A stretch of DNA of 64,000 nt from Qipengyuania citrea (GTDB taxonomy: Bacteria; Pseudomonadota; Alphaproteobacteria; Sphingomonadales; Sphingomonadaceae). Below the pieces are notes generated by a model that did not search any database, was not told the DNA's origin, and saw nothing but the letters and a program-made list of their open reading frames with translations. Shown in pieces: positions 28,477 to 37,601 of the stretch. The stretch is taken from the NCBI RefSeq assembly GCF_024171405.1, contig NZ_JALJZT010000002.1, positions 2,294,001 to 2,358,000 of the forward strand. Direction: 5' to 3'. Every line of letters begins with the position of its first letter. Within the stretch, counting starts at the first letter, position 1. The translations under genes and the position numbers were made by a program.

Positions 28477-28791
28477 ATGATAACGAATGCACGCGATCCG
28501 CTTGACGATTTGCCCGATGCCGTAGCGGCGGCAGCATTCCGCCGGCTGGTGCGCCATTTGCGCCATCGCCACGATGCGCAGAACATCGAGCTGATGGGGC
28601 TGGCGGGGTTCTGCCGCAATTGCCTCGCCGACTGGATCCGCGAGGCGGGGTTCGACGGCGACAAGCTGGCCGCGCGCGAGCTGATCCACGGCATGCCGCA
28701 GGATGAATGGAAGGCCACCCGCCAGACGCCCGCGACCGAGGAGCAATTGGCGCGGATGGAAGCGAGCGTCGCGAAAAATCGCGTGGAGTAA
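28477..28791 (+). CDS. DUF1244 family protein
   Basis: 104 residues from the ATG at 28477, ten bases after AAGGA. An open frame continues far upstream but that part is antisense to pyk. The signature region AFRRLVRHLRHRHDAQNIEL followed by GLAGFCRNCLADWI (Cys pair) and ELIHGMPQDEWKA matches the alphaproteobacterial DUF1244 family, small helical proteins of unknown role. Divergent from pyk with 43 bases between, so the two probably share a control region. Confidence 0.85.
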   Translation: MITNARDPLDDLPDAVAAAAFRRLVRHLRHRHDAQNIELMGLAGFCRNCLADWIREAGFDGDKLAARELIHGMPQDEWKATRQTPATEEQLARMEASVAKNRVE

Positions 28792-28872
28792 CGAGTCGCC
28801 GCCTTCACCCGCGCTGGCTGGCTGGCTATCGAGCCGTCAACCGATTCTCATTTTACCGGAGTACACCCGACC

Positions 28873-29109
28873 ATGGCCGAAGCCACCGACGACCGCCTGC
28901 GCCTGCTGATCGAGCGGATCGAACGCCTCGAGGAAGAGAAGAAGGGCATCGCCGACGACATTCGCGACGTGTACGCCGAATCCAAGGCGGTCGGCTACGA
29001 CACCAAGATCATGCGCCAGATCATCCGCCTGCGGAAGATGAAGCCCGACGAGCGCAGCGAACAGGAAACCATCCTCGACACCTACAAGGCCGCGCTCGGC
29101 ATGGGTTGA
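28873..29109 (+). CDS. gapR: GapR-like nucleoid-associated protein (DUF2312)
   Basis: 78 residues: [20 protein letters not shown], then [20 protein letters not shown] and [20 protein letters not shown]. This is the DUF2312/GapR pattern. In Caulobacter GapR forms a dimer-of-dimers clamp on overtwisted, AT-rich DNA ahead of replication and transcription complexes and stimulates topoisomerases. The long N-terminal helix and basic IRLRKMK segment that contact DNA are present. Confidence 0.92.
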   Translation: MAEATDDRLRLLIERIERLEEEKKGIADDIRDVYAESKAVGYDTKIMRQIIRLRKMKPDERSEQETILDTYKAALGMG

Positions 29110-29166
29110 TTCCGGCGGGGCGTGCCCTACATTCATAACACACCTGTTGCCGAGGAGAATGAGGAC

Positions 29167-29514
29167 ATGCCCAGCCCCTGGAAAGACGCCCGCGGGATCA
29201 CCGTGACGACCACGCCCAACATCGAAGGGCAGCCGATCCAGGACTATCTCGGCATCGTCACTGGCGAGGTGATCGTGGGCGCCAATCTGTTCCGCGACCT
29301 GTTCGCCAATATTCGCGACATCGTCGGCGGGCGCTCGGGCAGTTACGAGCGCATCCTGCGCGATGCGCGCGAACAGGCGATCCAGGAATTGCAGGCCGAA
29401 TGCGGCGCGCTCGGCGGCAATGCGGTGGTCGGGGTCGATCTCGATTACGAGGTCATCGGCGATACCGGCTCGATGCTGATGGTCAGCGCCAGCGGCACTG
29501 CGGTAAAGATCTGA
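29167..29514 (+). CDS. YbjQ/UPF0145 family protein
   Basis: 115 residues from the ATG at 29167 ([20 protein letters not shown]), preceded by GAGGAGAATGAGGA; a GTG at 29122 is less likely. [20 protein letters not shown], the [14 protein letters not shown] loop and [18 protein letters not shown] are diagnostic for the UPF0145 family (heavy-metal-binding-like, forms ring oligomers in known structures). The cellular role is unknown. Follows gapR by 57 bases. Confidence 0.88.
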   Translation: MPSPWKDARGITVTTTPNIEGQPIQDYLGIVTGEVIVGANLFRDLFANIRDIVGGRSGSYERILRDAREQAIQELQAECGALGGNAVVGVDLDYEVIGDTGSMLMVSASGTAVKI

Positions 29515-29515
29515 C

Positions 29516-30250
29516 CTAACCCGCGCTGCCAGCCAGCAGCACCAGCGAAATGAACGCGCCATTGTGGAGCAGGTGGAGCAGCACGCTGGCCCACAGGCCA
29601 TAGTGGACGCGCAGATAGCCGAGCATGGTCCCGGTTGCGAATTGCGGCAGGACCAGCGGCAGCGCCATGGCCATGTCCTCGGCGGGAAAATTGAACAGGT
29701 GGACGCTCGCAAACGCCAGCGTGCTCAGCCAGAACAATACCGGGAAGAAGCGCGCGAACCAGCCCATGGCGGCCCGCCTGCGCAGCGCGAAGAGGATGGC
29801 CAGCGCGGCCAGCAAGCCGGTTCCCCCGACGAGCGCAGCGTGGATCGTCGCGTTACCGCTCAGCATGATCGCGGCCAATCCGGCGCCCAGCAGGACGATC
29901 AGCGCCAGCACATGGCCGGGGCGCCCCGACAACCAGCCGCGAAACGCGATCTCTTCCACCAGCGGGGCGAAGACCACCACCGCGAACACCACCGCCGGAC
30001 CGATATCGATCCCTGCCAGCGCGGTTTCGGGCACGGTGATGCCGGTCGACATGACCAGCCCGGCAATTCCCAGCAACACGCCCATTACTGCCAGATCGAG
30101 CAGGAACAGCCGCCATACCGCACCAAGGCTTCCCAGCCGCGGCCTTGGCGCGCGTGCGGGCAGCGCCGGGCGCTTCAGGAAAGCGGCAAATTGCGTCCAT
30201 TCGCCGCGCATCGAATTCGCGGGCGCAAGGCTTGTCGTTGCGGCGTGCAT
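29516..30250 (-). CDS. CPBP family intramembrane metalloprotease
   Basis: About 244 residues from the ATG at 30250; a TTG at 30277 would add nine residues. Six or more hydrophobic segments. The three CPBP/Abi motifs are present: PLVEEIAFRGWL (EExxxR), FASVHLFN (FxxxH) and LLHLLHNGAF (HxxxN). These residues form the metal site of Rce1-type prenyl-protease relatives. The bacterial substrates are usually unknown. Tail to tail with the YbjQ gene, 1 base apart. Confidence 0.88.
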   Translation of the reverse strand: MHAATTSLAPANSMRGEWTQFAAFLKRPALPARAPRPRLGSLGAVWRLFLLDLAVMGVLLGIAGLVMSTGITVPETALAGIDIGPAVVFAVVVFAPLVEEIAFRGWLSGRPGHVLALIVLLGAGLAAIMLSGNATIHAALVGGTGLLAALAILFALRRRAAMGWFARFFPVLFWLSTLAFASVHLFNFPAEDMAMALPLVLPQFATGTMLGYLRVHYGLWASVLLHLLHNGAFISLVLLAGSAG

Positions 30251-30303
30251 GAGGCTAAGGCGACCCTCTGATTCCAACCATTTCAGCTACGCAAAGCGAA
30301 ACC

Positions 30304-31050
30304 ATGGCCGGCCATTCCAAATTCAAGAACATCATGCATCGCAAGGGCGCGCAGGACAAGAAGCGCAGCGCGATGTTTTCCAAGCTCAGCCGCGAAATCA
30401 CCGTGGCGGCGAAAATGGGCATGCCCGACCCCGACATGAACCCGCGCCTGCGGCTGGCGGTCAATGCCGCCAAGGCGCAGTCGATGCCCAAGGACAACAT
30501 CCAGCGCGCGATCGACAAGGCCAGCGCGCAGGATGGCGAAAGCTATGAGGAAGTGCGCTACGAAGGCTACGGCCCGGGCGGCAGCGCGATCATCGTCGAA
30601 GCGCTGACCGACAATCGCAATCGCACCGCGACCAGCATTCGCACTGCCTTTTCGAAGAACGGCGGCAATCTCGGCACCGAGGGCAGCGTTGCGCATGGCT
30701 TCGACCGGCTCGGCTTCATTTTCTACGCGGCCGACGCGGGCGGCGAGGAAAAGGTCCTCGAAGCGGCGATGGAAGCGGGCGCGGAGGATATCGCCTCGAG
30801 CGGGGATGGCCACGAAATCTGGACTGCTGCCGAAGACCTGCACCAGGTCGCGGCCGATCTCGAGAAGGCGCTGGGCGAGGCCGAGACGGTCAAGTTGGCG
30901 TGGAAGCCCAACCTGACTGTCGACATGGACGAGAAGAACGCTAGCACGCTGCTCAAGCTGATCGACGTGCTGGACGATGATGACGACGTCCAGACCGTGT
31001 GGGGCAATTACGACATCTCCGACGAGGTGATGGACAAGCTCGAGGGATGA
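30304..31050 (+). CDS. yebC: YebC/PmpR family protein
   Basis: 248 residues with the full family pattern: [50 protein letters not shown] and YEGYGPGG. Members are reported as DNA-binding regulators and, more recently, as translation factors that relieve ribosome stalling. The position directly before ruvC is a common arrangement. Confidence 0.96.
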   Translation: MAGHSKFKNIMHRKGAQDKKRSAMFSKLSREITVAAKMGMPDPDMNPRLRLAVNAAKAQSMPKDNIQRAIDKASAQDGESYEEVRYEGYGPGGSAIIVEALTDNRNRTATSIRTAFSKNGGNLGTEGSVAHGFDRLGFIFYAADAGGEEKVLEAAMEAGAEDIASSGDGHEIWTAAEDLHQVAADLEKALGEAETVKLAWKPNLTVDMDEKNASTLLKLIDVLDDDDDVQTVWGNYDISDEVMDKLEG

Positions 31051-31102
31051 GCTTTCGCGGGGTGCGCCTCCGGCCCCGGCGGACATCCTGCGGCACTCGC
31101 CG

Positions 31103-31570
31103 ATGACGCTTATCCTCGGCCTCGATCCCTCGCTCAGTTGTACCGGTTGGGGCGTGATCCGCGCCGAGGGATCGCGCCTTGCGCATGTTGCCAACGGGCA
31201 GGTGCCGACCGACCCCAAGGCGCCGATGGCCCAGCGGCTGGCGGGCCTGCAGGCGGCGCTGGCCGATGTCATTGCCGCGCACCGGCCCGACCGCGCGGCA
31301 GCCGAAGAAGTCTTCGTCAACAAGAACCCGCAATCGACGCTCAAGCTGGCGCAGGCGCGCGGCTGCGTGCTGGCCGCCTGCGGAGCCGCTGGGCTGGCGG
31401 TCAACGAACACGCCGCGCGGCTGGTCAAGAAGGCCGTGGTCGGCACGGGCGGGGCGGACAAAACGCAGGTGCAGGCCATGGTCAAGGTGCTGCTGCCGGG
31501 CGTGCGGATTGCCGGGGCCGATGCCGCCGATGCGCTGGCCGTGGCGATCGCCGACGCGCATTTGTCCTAG
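31103..31570 (+). CDS. ruvC: Holliday junction resolvase RuvC
   Basis: 155 residues. The four acidic catalytic positions can be placed: Asp7 in GLDPSLSCTGWG, Glu in AAEEVFVNKNPQS and two Asp in GADAADALAVAIADAH. It cuts four-way junctions that RuvAB has migrated. ruvA and ruvB are not next to it: a TonB receptor follows. Starts 52 bases after yebC. Confidence 0.96.
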   Translation: MTLILGLDPSLSCTGWGVIRAEGSRLAHVANGQVPTDPKAPMAQRLAGLQAALADVIAAHRPDRAAAEEVFVNKNPQSTLKLAQARGCVLAACGAAGLAVNEHAARLVKKAVVGTGGADKTQVQAMVKVLLPGVRIAGADAADALAVAIADAHLS

Positions 31571-31717
31571 AGTGCTGATTTCGCCCGCCGCAGGCGCGGT
31601 CGCCCGATGTCCAAAAGCTGTCCCAATTCCTTCTTATAATTGAAAGACTTTCGCCGCCGGTGTGTCACAAGGCGGGGCTAGGCGCGTTGCGATCCAATCC
31701 AACGACAGGGGCCTTCC

Positions 31718-34045
31718 ATGACATTCCCAGCTTTTCGCAGCGCCTTGCTTGCTTCCATCGCTCTCGTTCCCGCTCCGCTGATGGCGCAGGAGGTGCCGGC
31801 CGCGGACCAGTCCGCCAGCAGCACCACGATCATCGTCACTTCGCAGAAGATCGAACAGCGCGCGCAGGATGTGCCGATCACCATTTCGGCGGTGACCGGG
31901 GACCGGATCGAGGAACTCGGCGTGTCCGATCTGGACGAGCTGTCCAACTATGTTCCGGGGCTGAATATCCAGGAGCAGAGCGCCAACAACCCCGGCATCG
32001 TCATCCGCGGGATCACCTCGGATTCGGGTTCCTCGCAGCAGGGGCCGCGCGTCACGCTCTATTACAACGGCGTCGACATCTCGCGCTCGCGCGGGTCGTA
32101 CCAGGCGATCTACGATCTCGAGCGGGTCGAGGTCATCAAGGGCCCGCAGGCGACGCTGTTCGGCACCGCTTCGGCGGTCGGCGCGATTAGCCTTGTCTCG
32201 GCGCGTCCGCGCGCAGGCTTCTCGGGCAAGATCACCGGCGGCTACGGCAATTTCGACCAGACGCTGCTCGGCGGCTATCTGAATGCCGGCAACGATGTGA
32301 TCGCCGGACGGCTGGCGTTCGAATGGCGTACGCGCGACGGTTATGTCGAAAACCTCGCCGCCAGCCAGGAGGAAGAGCTCTATGCGCAGGACCAGCTCGG
32401 CCTGCGCGGCTCGCTGCGCTTCACCCCGACGTCCGCCCTCACGATCGACCTGATTGGCACTTACGACCAGCAGCGCAACGGCGGTACGCCCTTCATCTCG
32501 GGTACCTTCCCCGCCTTCGCCGGTGCGCCCGGCGGCCGCGACAATGCCTTCGAGGATGCCAATCTGGGCGGCTCGCCCTTTTCGGGCGCGGCGCTGGGCG
32601 ACGACCAGCTCGGCCTCAACCGCGAGGTCTATGATGTGAACCTCACCGCGGAATGGGAATTTGCCGACAGCTGGACCTTCACCACGGTCAATGGCTACCG
32701 CAAGTTCGACAGCGCCGAAGTGTTCGATGCCGATGGTTCGGCCGCGCCCTTCCTCGAATTCGCCGAGATCGCCGAAGGCGAACAGTTCAGCCACGAAGGC
32801 CGGTTCAGCTATTCGGGCGTGGATCTGCGCGGTTCCTTCGGCTGGAACGTCTTCACCGAGGACGGCTTGCAGAACGTTCCCTTCTCGACCGAAGAAGGCA
32901 CCTTCCTCCAGTGCCTGACCAGCCTGTTCGGCGCGCCGCTGATCCCGGGTATCCCCTGCGTCGCGCCCGACGGCAGCGTACCCGCGAGCGCGGTCACCGG
33001 CCTCGCGACCGGCGGCGCCGCCACTGCCATCCCCTACCGCTCGATGTTCGAGAACCAGGGGCAGAACGACACTTACTCGGTCTTCGCCGATGCCACCTGG
33101 CTGGCCACCGACGCGCTCGAACTGACCGCCGGTCTGCGGTATCTGCGCGAAAACCGTCAGTCGGGCTATCGCACCGATGTTCCCAATTCGGTGCTGTCGG
33201 GCGCACCGTTGATCCCCGGGCAGGTCGATACCGGGGGGGAGACCTTCCTCGGCGAAGCCGACTTCGATGCGTGGCTCCCGCGTTTCAACGTGCTCTACCG
33301 GATCTCGCCCGAAGTGAACGTCTTCGCCACCGTCTCCAAGGGCCGCCGCTCGCCAGTCGTGCAGCAGTCCACGACGCTGCAGCTTGTTGCCCGGGAGACG
33401 GTGTGGAACTACGAAGGCGGTATCAAGCTCGCCAGCGGCGGCGTTTCGGGCTCGCTCGGCGTCTATTACCAGGTCTATGACAACTTCCAGGTCTCGGTCG
33501 AGGAGCTGGACGAGGACGGCAACCCGACCGGCGGTTTCATCACCCAAAGCGCCGGTGCGGCGTCCAATCTGGGTGTCGAGGCCGAAATCGCGGTCGAGGC
33601 GACCGACTGGCTCAGCTTCTTCGGCAATGTCGGGTATATCGATGGCGGGATCGACGAGGATAACAGCTTCGCCCCCGAATTTTCGGGTGCGCGTTTCCGC
33701 TTGCAGCCCGAATGGCAGGCGGCGGCGGGCTTCACCGTCGATTATCCCCTCGGCGGCGGGGCACGCCTGTTCGCCACCCCCAGCATCACGCATCGCAGCC
33801 GGATCTACTTCGAAGTGCCCAACAGCGAACTGACTTCGCAAGGCCCGGTGACGCTGGTGAATGCCCGCGCGGGGGTGAGCTTTGCCGATGACCGCTACGA
33901 AATCGCCGGATTCATCCGCAATGCTTTCGATGAAGACTATCTGCTCGATGCGGGCAATACGGGCGGTGCCTTCGGTATCCCGACCTTCATCCCCGCAGAA
34001 CCGCGCTTCTTTGGCGTCCAGCTGACCGCGCGCTTCGGCGATTGA
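31718..34045 (+). CDS. TonB-dependent outer-membrane receptor
   Basis: 775 residues. Signal peptide (MTFPAFRSALLASIALVPAP, cleavage near LMAQ), then a TonB-box-like TIIVTSQK, a plug domain (QDVPITISAVTGDRIEELGV, IRGITSDSGSSQQGPRV, VEVIKGPQATLFGTAS) and a ~600-residue barrel ending in an aromatic C-terminus (FGVQLTARFGD). Absence of a ferric-siderophore operon nearby leaves the ligand open; in sphingomonads such receptors import sugars, vitamins or aromatic compounds. Single-gene unit followed by a GC-rich hairpin. Confidence 0.93.
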   Translation: MTFPAFRSALLASIALVPAPLMAQEVPAADQSASSTTIIVTSQKIEQRAQDVPITISAVTGDRIEELGVSDLDELSNYVPGLNIQEQSANNPGIVIRGITSDSGSSQQGPRVTLYYNGVDISRSRGSYQAIYDLERVEVIKGPQATLFGTASAVGAISLVSARPRAGFSGKITGGYGNFDQTLLGGYLNAGNDVIAGRLAFEWRTRDGYVENLAASQEEELYAQDQLGLRGSLRFTPTSALTIDLIGTYDQQRNGGTPFISGTFPAFAGAPGGRDNAFEDANLGGSPFSGAALGDDQLGLNREVYDVNLTAEWEFADSWTFTTVNGYRKFDSAEVFDADGSAAPFLEFAEIAEGEQFSHEGRFSYSGVDLRGSFGWNVFTEDGLQNVPFSTEEGTFLQCLTSLFGAPLIPGIPCVAPDGSVPASAVTGLATGGAATAIPYRSMFENQGQNDTYSVFADATWLATDALELTAGLRYLRENRQSGYRTDVPNSVLSGAPLIPGQVDTGGETFLGEADFDAWLPRFNVLYRISPEVNVFATVSKGRRSPVVQQSTTLQLVARETVWNYEGGIKLASGGVSGSLGVYYQVYDNFQVSVEELDEDGNPTGGFITQSAGAASNLGVEAEIAVEATDWLSFFGNVGYIDGGIDEDNSFAPEFSGARFRLQPEWQAAAGFTVDYPLGGGARLFATPSITHRSRIYFEVPNSELTSQGPVTLVNARAGVSFADDRYEIAGFIRNAFDEDYLLDAGNTGGAFGIPTFIPAEPRFFGVQLTARFGD

Positions 34046-34054
34046 TCTGACAGC

Positions 34055-34084
34055 GCCGCCGGGGTTCGCGCCCCGGCGGCCTGT
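34055..34084 (+). terminator. Possible terminator after the TonB receptor
   Basis: Perfect 10-bp GC stem (34055-34064 with 34071-34080, loop TTCGCG) 10 bases after the stop codon. The following T-tract is weak (CTGTTC), so termination may be partial. Confidence 0.5.
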
Positions 34085-34140
34085 TCAAGCGCTGCGCAAG
34101 CCGTTAGCGAGGCGCGTTCCAACCAGAAGCGGGCAGATCA

Positions 34141-34491
34141 GTGACTGAGACTATCCTTTACGGCATTCCCAATTGCGACACGGTCAAGAAGGCGCGCACA
34201 TGGCTCGATGCGCAGGGCGTCGATTACGCGTTTCACGATTACAAGAAGCAGGGCGCCGATCCAGCCAGGCTGGCCGCATGGATCGAAACGGCGGGGGTCG
34301 ATACCGTGCTCAACCGCCGCGGGACCACCTGGCGCAAGCTGCCCGAGGCCGACAAGGCCGATGTCGATGCGGCGAAGGCCGTCAAATTGCTGCAAGACAA
34401 TCCGTCCATGATCAAACGCCCGATCGTCGAAGACGGCGGGGCCCTGCTGGTCGGTTTCAAGGAAGACGAATGGTCCGTGCACTTTTCCTGA
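34141..34491 (+). CDS. ArsC/Spx family thioredoxin-like protein
   Basis: 116 residues from a GTG. The N-terminal GIPNCDTVKKARTWLD with a single Cys, then HDYKKQGADPARL and VLNRRGTTWRKL, match the ArsC/YffB (arsenate-reductase-like) family. The short length and the KRPIVEDGGALLVGFKEDEW end are closer to YffB-type members than to dedicated arsenate reductases, and there is no ars operon around, so arsenate reduction should not be assumed. Its 3' end overlaps the next gene by 22 bases. Confidence 0.85.
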   Translation: MTETILYGIPNCDTVKKARTWLDAQGVDYAFHDYKKQGADPARLAAWIETAGVDTVLNRRGTTWRKLPEADKADVDAAKAVKLLQDNPSMIKRPIVEDGGALLVGFKEDEWSVHFS

Positions 34492-35516
34492 TCCTCGCGG
34501 CACTCGGTGCCGTCCCCGCGGCCGCGGCCGCGGCCGCTGCGGCTGAGGGCGACTTTCTCGTCATCGCGCATCGCGGCGCCAGCGGCGAACGGCCCGAGCA
34601 TACGCTGGCCGCCTATGAGCGCGCGATCGACCAGGGCGCGGACTATATCGAGCCCGACCTCGTCGCGACGAAGGACATGCGGCTGGTCGCGCGGCACGAG
34701 ACCGAGATCGGCGAGACGACCGATGTCGGCGCGCGCGAGGAATTTGCCGATCGCAAGCGGTCGAAGACGATCGAGGGGCGGTTGGTCACCGGTTGGTTTG
34801 CCGAGGATTTCACGCTGGCCGAATTGCGCAGCCTGCGGGTGAAGGAGCGGCTGCCCGGATTGCGCCCGGCCAATGCGCGGTTCGACGGGCTCTACCAAAT
34901 CCCGACCTTCGAGGAGATCGTCACGCTGGTGCGCGCGAAAGAGGCCGAGACCGGCCGCGCGATCGGCATCTATCCCGAACTCAAGCATCCCACCTGGCTG
35001 CTGCAGGAAGAAGGCATCGACACGGTCGACCTGCTCGCCACTGCGCTGCGCCAGGCCGATCTCGACGACGCCGATGACCGGGTCTTCGTGCAGGCGTTCG
35101 AAATCGGCCCGCTGCAACGGCTGGACGTGCTGGTCGAGAGCCCGCTGGTGCTGCTGATCGCGGTCGAGGGCGGCCCCTATGACGAACCCGCGATCACCTG
35201 GGACGAATTGCTGACGCCCAGCGGTCTCGCCGACGTGGCGCAATATGCCGATGGTATCGGCCCCTATCTGGGCCGTGTCCTCGCTGCGGATGGAAGTCCG
35301 ACTGCGCTGATCGCCGATGCGCATGCGGCGGGGCTGGCGGTCCATCCGTGGACGCTGCGCAAGGAGAACGCCTTCCTCCCGCCCGCGCTGCGCAAGGGTA
35401 GCGACGCCGCCGCGCAGGGCGATCTGGCCGCGCTGGTGGGAATGGTCGTGGCAGCAGGGGCCGATGGTGTCTTCACCGACGATCCCGCGCTGGTGGTCAG
35501 CGCGCTCGGGCGGTGA
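34470..35516 (+). CDS. Periplasmic glycerophosphodiester phosphodiesterase
   Basis: 348 residues from the ATG at 34470, preceded by AAGGAAGA. The signal peptide MVRALFLILAALGAVPAAAA runs into a poly-Ala stretch. Catalytic motifs of the GDPD barrel: VIAHRGASGERPEHTLAAYE, IEPDLVATKDMRLVARHE (metal-binding Glu/Asp and His) and GIYPELKHP. The length and motif set resemble GlpQ, which splits glycerophosphodiesters to glycerol-3-phosphate and an alcohol. It overlaps the ArsC-like gene at the 5' end and ubiG by 20 bases tail to tail. Confidence 0.92.
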   Translation: MVRALFLILAALGAVPAAAAAAAAAEGDFLVIAHRGASGERPEHTLAAYERAIDQGADYIEPDLVATKDMRLVARHETEIGETTDVGAREEFADRKRSKTIEGRLVTGWFAEDFTLAELRSLRVKERLPGLRPANARFDGLYQIPTFEEIVTLVRAKEAETGRAIGIYPELKHPTWLLQEEGIDTVDLLATALRQADLDDADDRVFVQAFEIGPLQRLDVLVESPLVLLIAVEGGPYDEPAITWDELLTPSGLADVAQYADGIGPYLGRVLAADGSPTALIADAHAAGLAVHPWTLRKENAFLPPALRKGSDAAAQGDLAALVGMVVAAGADGVFTDDPALVVSALGR

Positions 35517-36267
35517 CGATATAGTTCAGCGACAGATCGCCCGACAGATGCAGCCCTTTGGCGGGCGAGAAGCCGATCCCGCGCGGCGTGCCCATGTCGA
35601 GGCCTGCTTCGTCGAGCAGCGCGTCCAGTTCTTCGGGCGTGATGAAATCGTCCCAGTGGTGCGTGCCCTTGGGGATCAGTCCGATGCCTTCCGCCGCGCC
35701 GATCATTAGCAGACGCGATTGCGGCGTGCGGTTGGGGGTCGACAGCACCATCAGCCCGCCCGGCGCAAGCCGCGCGGCCAATGCTGCGACGAAGGCGCGC
35801 TTGTCGGCAACATGTTCGATCACTTCCATCGCGGTGACGAGGTCGAAGCTGCCGAGATCGAGCGAACCGACCTCGCCCGCAATATAGCGGATATCGAGCC
35901 CCGCGCCTTCGGCATGCACTGCTGCAGCCGCGGCGTTCTCGGGCGCGGCATCGACGCCGGTGACATCCGCCCCCAGCCGCGCCAGCGGTTCGCACAGCAG
36001 TCCGGCACCGCAGCCGACGTCGAGCGCGGTCTTGCCCGCGAGCGGCTGGCGCGCCTCGATATCCCCTGCCCAGTGCAGGTCGATCGCCTCGCGCAGGAAT
36101 TGCAGTCGCACGGGATTGAGCCGGTGGAGCATGGCCGAGGAGCCCTTGGGGTCCCACCAGTCCTTGGCGAGCTTGCCGAAATGCGCGGCTTCGTCGGCGC
36201 GGATCGTTGCGCCCGAAATTGTGCCGGCCGAAGTATTGCTACGCGGCTGTGTGGTTGCATCGCTCAT
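35497..36267 (-). CDS. ubiG: Ubiquinone biosynthesis O-methyltransferase UbiG
   Basis: 256 residues. SAM-binding motif ALDVGCGAGLLCEPLARLGA and acidic VTGVDAAPEN, with the UbiG-specific start (FGKLAKDWWDPKGSSAMLHR) and VIEHVADKRAFV and STPNRTPQSR segments. It performs the two O-methylations in ubiquinone synthesis. Divergent from lysC with 53 bases between the start codons. Confidence 0.96.
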   Translation of the reverse strand: MSDATTQPRSNTSAGTISGATIRADEAAHFGKLAKDWWDPKGSSAMLHRLNPVRLQFLREAIDLHWAGDIEARQPLAGKTALDVGCGAGLLCEPLARLGADVTGVDAAPENAAAAAVHAEGAGLDIRYIAGEVGSLDLGSFDLVTAMEVIEHVADKRAFVAALAARLAPGGLMVLSTPNRTPQSRLLMIGAAEGIGLIPKGTHHWDDFITPEELDALLDEAGLDMGTPRGIGFSPAKGLHLSGDLSLNYIVTARAR

Positions 36268-36320
36268 GCCCTCTGGCTAGCAGCCTAGCTCGACGCATTC
36301 CAGCACGGAGACCTCTACGC

Positions 36321-37601
36321 TTGGCCCGTATCGTGATGAAATTTGGCGGCACCTCGATGGCCGGGACCGAACGCATCCGGCGCGTGGCCAATATCGTGCG
36401 CAAGCAGCAGGCGCGCGGGCACGAGGTCGCGGTGGTGGTTTCGGCGATGGCGGGCGAGACCGACCGGCTGGTCAATTTCTGCCGCGAGGCCAATGCGCTC
36501 TACGACCCGGCGGAATACGATGTGGTGGTGGCCAGCGGCGAACAGGTGACCAGCGGGCTGCTGGCGCTGACGCTGCAGTCGCTCGGTTGCCAGGCGCGCA
36601 GCTGGCTCGGCTGGCAGATGCCGATCAACACTATCGAGGCGCATGCCAAGGCGCGGATCGACAGCATCGATGCGGACGCGCTGATTGCCAGCATGGAGCG
36701 CGGCGAGATAGCCGTCATCCCCGGCTTCCAGGGCCTCTCGGGCGAGGGCCGGCTGACCACGCTGGGCCGCGGCGGGTCGGATACGTCCGCCGTGGCGGTG
36801 GCTGCAGCTATTGGCGCAGATCGCTGCGACATCTATACCGATGTCGACGGTGTCTATACCACCGACCCGCGGATCGTCGCCAAGGCGCGCAAGCAGACCG
36901 CGGTGACCTATGAGGAAATGCTCGAACTCGCCAGCGTCGGGGCCAAGGTGCTCCAGACACGCTCGGTCGGGCTGGCGATGAAGGAGGGCGTGCGCGTGCA
37001 GGTCCTCTCCAGCTTCGTCGGCGACGACGCGGTTCCCGCAGACGAATACCCCGGCACGATGATCGTGTCGGAGGAAGAAATGAACGCACTGGTGGAGAAG
37101 GGCGATATGGAACGCCAGCACGTGACCGGCATCGCGCATGACAAGAACGAGGCCAAGGTGATCCTCACCCGCGTGCCCGACAAGCCCGGCGCGGTGGCCC
37201 ACATCTTCGAACCGCTCGCCGCGGCGAGCATCAATGTCGACATGATCATCCAGAACGTCGGCCGCGACAAGGGCGAGACCGACGTGACCTTCACCGTGCC
37301 GCAGGCCGATCTCGCGCGCGCGCAGGCGCTGCTCGAGGACAAGCGCGACGACATCGGCTACAACCGCCTGATTACCGACAGCAAGGTCGCCAAGATCAGC
37401 GTCGTCGGTGTCGGCATGAAAAGCCATGCGGGTGTCGCCAGCACGATGTTCAAGGCGCTGGCCGACCGCGCGATCAACATCCAGGCGATCACCACCAGCG
37501 AGATCAAGGTCAGCGTGCTGATCGACGAGGACGAAACCGAACTGGCAGTGCGCGTGCTTCACACGGCCTATGGGCTGGACGCTGCCGACGAGGCGGCATG
37601 A
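36321..37601 (+). CDS. lysC: Aspartate kinase with two ACT domains
   Basis: About 426 residues if the start is the TTG at 36321, which gives the usual alphaproteobacterial beginning (M)ARIVMKFGGTSMAG; GGAG lies 10 bases upstream. An ATG at 36336 is the alternative. Kinase part: KFGGTSMAG, VVSAMAGETDRL, GRGGSDTSAVAVAAAIGADR. Regulatory ACT domains: VPDKPGAVAHIFEPLAAASI and VGMKSHAGVASTMFKAL. First step to Lys, Thr, Met and diaminopimelate; feedback control by Lys and/or Thr is typical. Its last codons overlap purT by ATGA. Confidence 0.96.
   Translation: MARIVMKFGGTSMAGTERIRRVANIVRKQQARGHEVAVVVSAMAGETDRLVNFCREANALYDPAEYDVVVASGEQVTSGLLALTLQSLGCQARSWLGWQMPINTIEAHAKARIDSIDADALIASMERGEIAVIPGFQGLSGEGRLTTLGRGGSDTSAVAVAAAIGADRCDIYTDVDGVYTTDPRIVAKARKQTAVTYEEMLELASVGAKVLQTRSVGLAMKEGVRVQVLSSFVGDDAVPADEYPGTMIVSEEEMNALVEKGDMERQHVTGIAHDKNEAKVILTRVPDKPGAVAHIFEPLAAASINVDMIIQNVGRDKGETDVTFTVPQADLARAQALLEDKRDDIGYNRLITDSKVAKISVVGVGMKSHAGVASTMFKALADRAINIQAITTSEIKVSVLIDEDETELAVRVLHTAYGLDAADEAA

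Noticed and set aside
34141-34491. Calling the ArsC-like gene an arsenate reductase
   Set aside because: No ars genes nearby and the sequence is closer to YffB-type members; a family-level call is safer.
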